This document shows, one piece after another, positions 62,749 to 64,000 of a stretch of DNA of 64,000 bases. A model generated the notes under the pieces. It had not been told where the DNA came from. It did not search any database and worked only from the letters and a program-made list of their open reading frames with translations. Each line of letters starts with the position of its first letter. Position 1 is the first letter of the stretch. The DNA comes from Phenylobacterium sp. CCH9-H3 (GTDB lineage: Bacteria > Pseudomonadota > Alphaproteobacteria > Caulobacterales > Caulobacteraceae), in the NCBI RefSeq assembly GCF_001557235.1, contig NZ_LSJI01000272.1, positions 1 through 64,000 of the forward strand. The letters run 5' to 3'. The translations under genes and the position numbers were made by a program.

Positions 62749-63904
62749 TCGACAGGTCCCGCGCCCGGGCCAGCCGCGCCACGCCCTCGTCCAGGGTGGC
62801 GTCGCCCTTGGAGAAGCACAGGCGCACGATGGTGGCCACCGGCTCGGCCTCGTAGAAGGCCGAGACCGGGATCGCCGCCACACCGGCCTCGTTCACCGCG
62901 CGCAGGCAGAAGTCGCGGTCGCCCTCGCCGACGCCAGAGGCCGGCAGATCGATGCTGAGGAAGTAGGTTCCCTGGCTGGGCAGGACCGCGAATCCCTCGC
63001 GCGCCAGGCCGGCGGCGAGCCGGTCGCGGGACCGTTCCAGGCTCACGGGCATATCGCGGAACCAGTCGGCGGCGTTGTCCAATCCCCAGGCCACCGCGGA
63101 CTGCAGGTTCGGCGGGGTCGTGAAGGTCAGGAACTGGTGCGCGCGGGCCAGGCTGTGGGTCAGGGCGGGCGCAGCGCAGAGGAAGCCGACCTTCCAGCCC
63201 GTCAGGCCGAACATCTTGCCGGCCGAGCCGATCTTCACCGTCCGCTCGCGCATGCCGGGATAGGCGATCAGCGGCCGGTGGCGGGCCTCACCGAAGACCA
63301 CCTGCTCCCAGACCTCGTCGCAGACGGCGATGGCCTCGTGCGCCACGCAGAACTCGGCCAGCAGGGCCAGGTCCTCGTCGGGGATCACGACGCCGGTGGG
63401 GTTCACCGGATTGTTCAACACCACCAGCCGCGTGCGGGCCGTGAAGGCGGCTTCCAGCATCGCGCGGTCGAAGCGCCAGTGCGGCGGCTTCAGGGCCACC
63501 AGCTTGGGCACGCCGCCCGCCCGGCGGATCAGCGGCAGGTAGGCGTCGTAGAACGGCTGGAAGACCACCACCTCGTCGCCCGGCTCGATGAGGGCCAGGA
63601 AGCTCGCCGCCAGCGCCTCGGTCGCCCCGGAGGTGACGGTCACCTCCGACGCCCAGTCCAGGTCCAGCCCCTGCGAACGCGCGTAGTGCCTAGCCACCGC
63701 CTGGCGCAGTTCGGCCAGGCCGGCCATGGGGGGATACTGGTTATAGCCGTCGAGCACGGCCTCGGCCGCCTTGGCGCGCACCGCCTGCGGACCCGGATCG
63801 TCGGGGAAGCCCTGGCCCAGGTTCACCGCCCCCAGGGCGCGGGCGAGGCCCGACATCTCCTCGAAGATCGTGGTGGGCAGGTTCGAGAAAATCGCGTTGG
63901 CCAT
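62717..63904 (-). CDS. Class I/II PLP-dependent aminotransferase
   Basis: A 395-residue fold-type I aminotransferase of the kynurenine/methionine (YbdL-KAT) kind. Conserved parts are VNLGQGFPDDPGP, YNQYPPMAGLAELRQAVA, NNPVNPTG and CDEVWEQVVF, with the PLP lysine at Lys230 in SAGKMFGLTGWKVGF. It transfers amino groups between amino acids and 2-oxo acids; the substrate is probably methionine, glutamine or aromatic. The ATG start matches relatives. It is divergent from the GNAT start at 63955. Confidence 0.93.
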   Translation of the reverse strand: MANAIFSNLPTTIFEEMSGLARALGAVNLGQGFPDDPGPQAVRAKAAEAVLDGYNQYPPMAGLAELRQAVARHYARSQGLDLDWASEVTVTSGATEALAASFLALIEPGDEVVVFQPFYDAYLPLIRRAGGVPKLVALKPPHWRFDRAMLEAAFTARTRLVVLNNPVNPTGVVIPDEDLALLAEFCVAHEAIAVCDEVWEQVVFGEARHRPLIAYPGMRERTVKIGSAGKMFGLTGWKVGFLCAAPALTHSLARAHQFLTFTTPPNLQSAVAWGLDNAADWFRDMPVSLERSRDRLAAGLAREGFAVLPSQGTYFLSIDLPASGVGEGDRDFCLRAVNEAGVAAIPVSAFYEAEPVATIVRLCFSKGDATLDEGVARLARARDLSIRATRATAPA

Positions 63905-63954
63905 CGGCGCGATTTTGGCTGCAGAATTCCGCCGTGACCACCCGGAGGGCCCTC

Positions 63955-64000
63955 ATGGAGATCGTCGAGTTCGAACCCCATCATGCCGAGGCCTTTCACC
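63955..64000 (+). CDS. GNAT family protein, 3' truncated by the window end
   Basis: Only 15 codons are visible (MEIVEFEPHHAEAFH). The opening is typical of GNAT acetyltransferases (IxxFxPxHAEAF). A GTG at 63933 in the same frame is an alternative start. GGAGGGCCCTC precedes the ATG. The rest lies outside the window, so the call rests on very little. Confidence 0.45.
   Translation, partial: MEIVEFEPHHAEAFH

Overview
The window is high-GC DNA (my impression is near 70%, not counted) from an alphaproteobacterium of the Caulobacterales. Phenylobacterium or Caulobacter-like is my best guess. The markers are a TipF-type degenerate EAL protein, the alphaproteobacterial lipoprotein BamF beside lspA-ileS, an HWE-family histidine kinase, DUF4164 and DUF6481 proteins, a twin-transmembrane protein beside a PduO-type adenosyltransferase, and several families of palindromic intergenic repeats. 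Bases 1-19 are not genomic. They equal the Tn5/Nextera mosaic end, so the window begins at an untrimmed contig end and the first gene is cut there.

Layout. 1-9.5 kb: a truncated hybrid histidine kinase; a YmdB-like phosphoesterase and fau; a 6S RNA candidate with its promoter; two plus-strand genes (serine hydrolase, fatty acid desaturase) lying between the 6S RNA and zapA; then DUF4164, transketolase and purT. 9.5-16.6 kb: groES-groEL with a CIRCE operator, cfa, two small hypothetical genes, an acyl-CoA dehydrogenase and a TauE-type exporter. 16.8-22.1 kb: a GNAT enzyme, an SDR, a 57-residue small gene, tadA, rluB, an enoyl-CoA hydratase and rsmD. 22.2-29.4 kb: two further sensor kinases, a MerR/TipAS regulator, mutL and a GumN/TraB lipoprotein-like protein. 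29.5-39 kb: the core block bamF-lspA-ileS, cspA followed by four tiny genes, then ribF, a MaoC hydratase, a HAD hydrolase and tipF. 39-45 kb: an ECF42-type sigma factor module (DGPF protein, sigma factor, VOC protein, DoxX protein), hbd and etfBA. 45-50 kb: PduO, tandem TetR genes, a probable methylsuccinyl-CoA dehydrogenase and a glutathione transferase. 50-64 kb: cell-wall enzymes (M15 peptidase, L,D-transpeptidase, extensin-like), an orphan 325-residue protein, a Rieske oxygenase, a GH13 glucosidase, a ClpP paralogue, an M20 peptidase, an SDR, a methyltransferase, a VOC protein, an AraC regulator, an aminotransferase and the start of a GNAT gene.

How genes work together. Acyl-CoA metabolism is scattered through the window: two acyl-CoA dehydrogenases, hydratases, hbd, ETF, SDRs and cobalamin adenosylation. 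Three of these genes share a PsrA-like inverted repeat just upstream. The sigma factor module carries two copies of one promoter pattern, TGTCGG-N17-CGTC, one before the DGPF-sigma pair and one before the VOC gene, which suggests a self-contained regulon. No CRISPR array, tRNA, rRNA, prophage or insertion sequence was seen.
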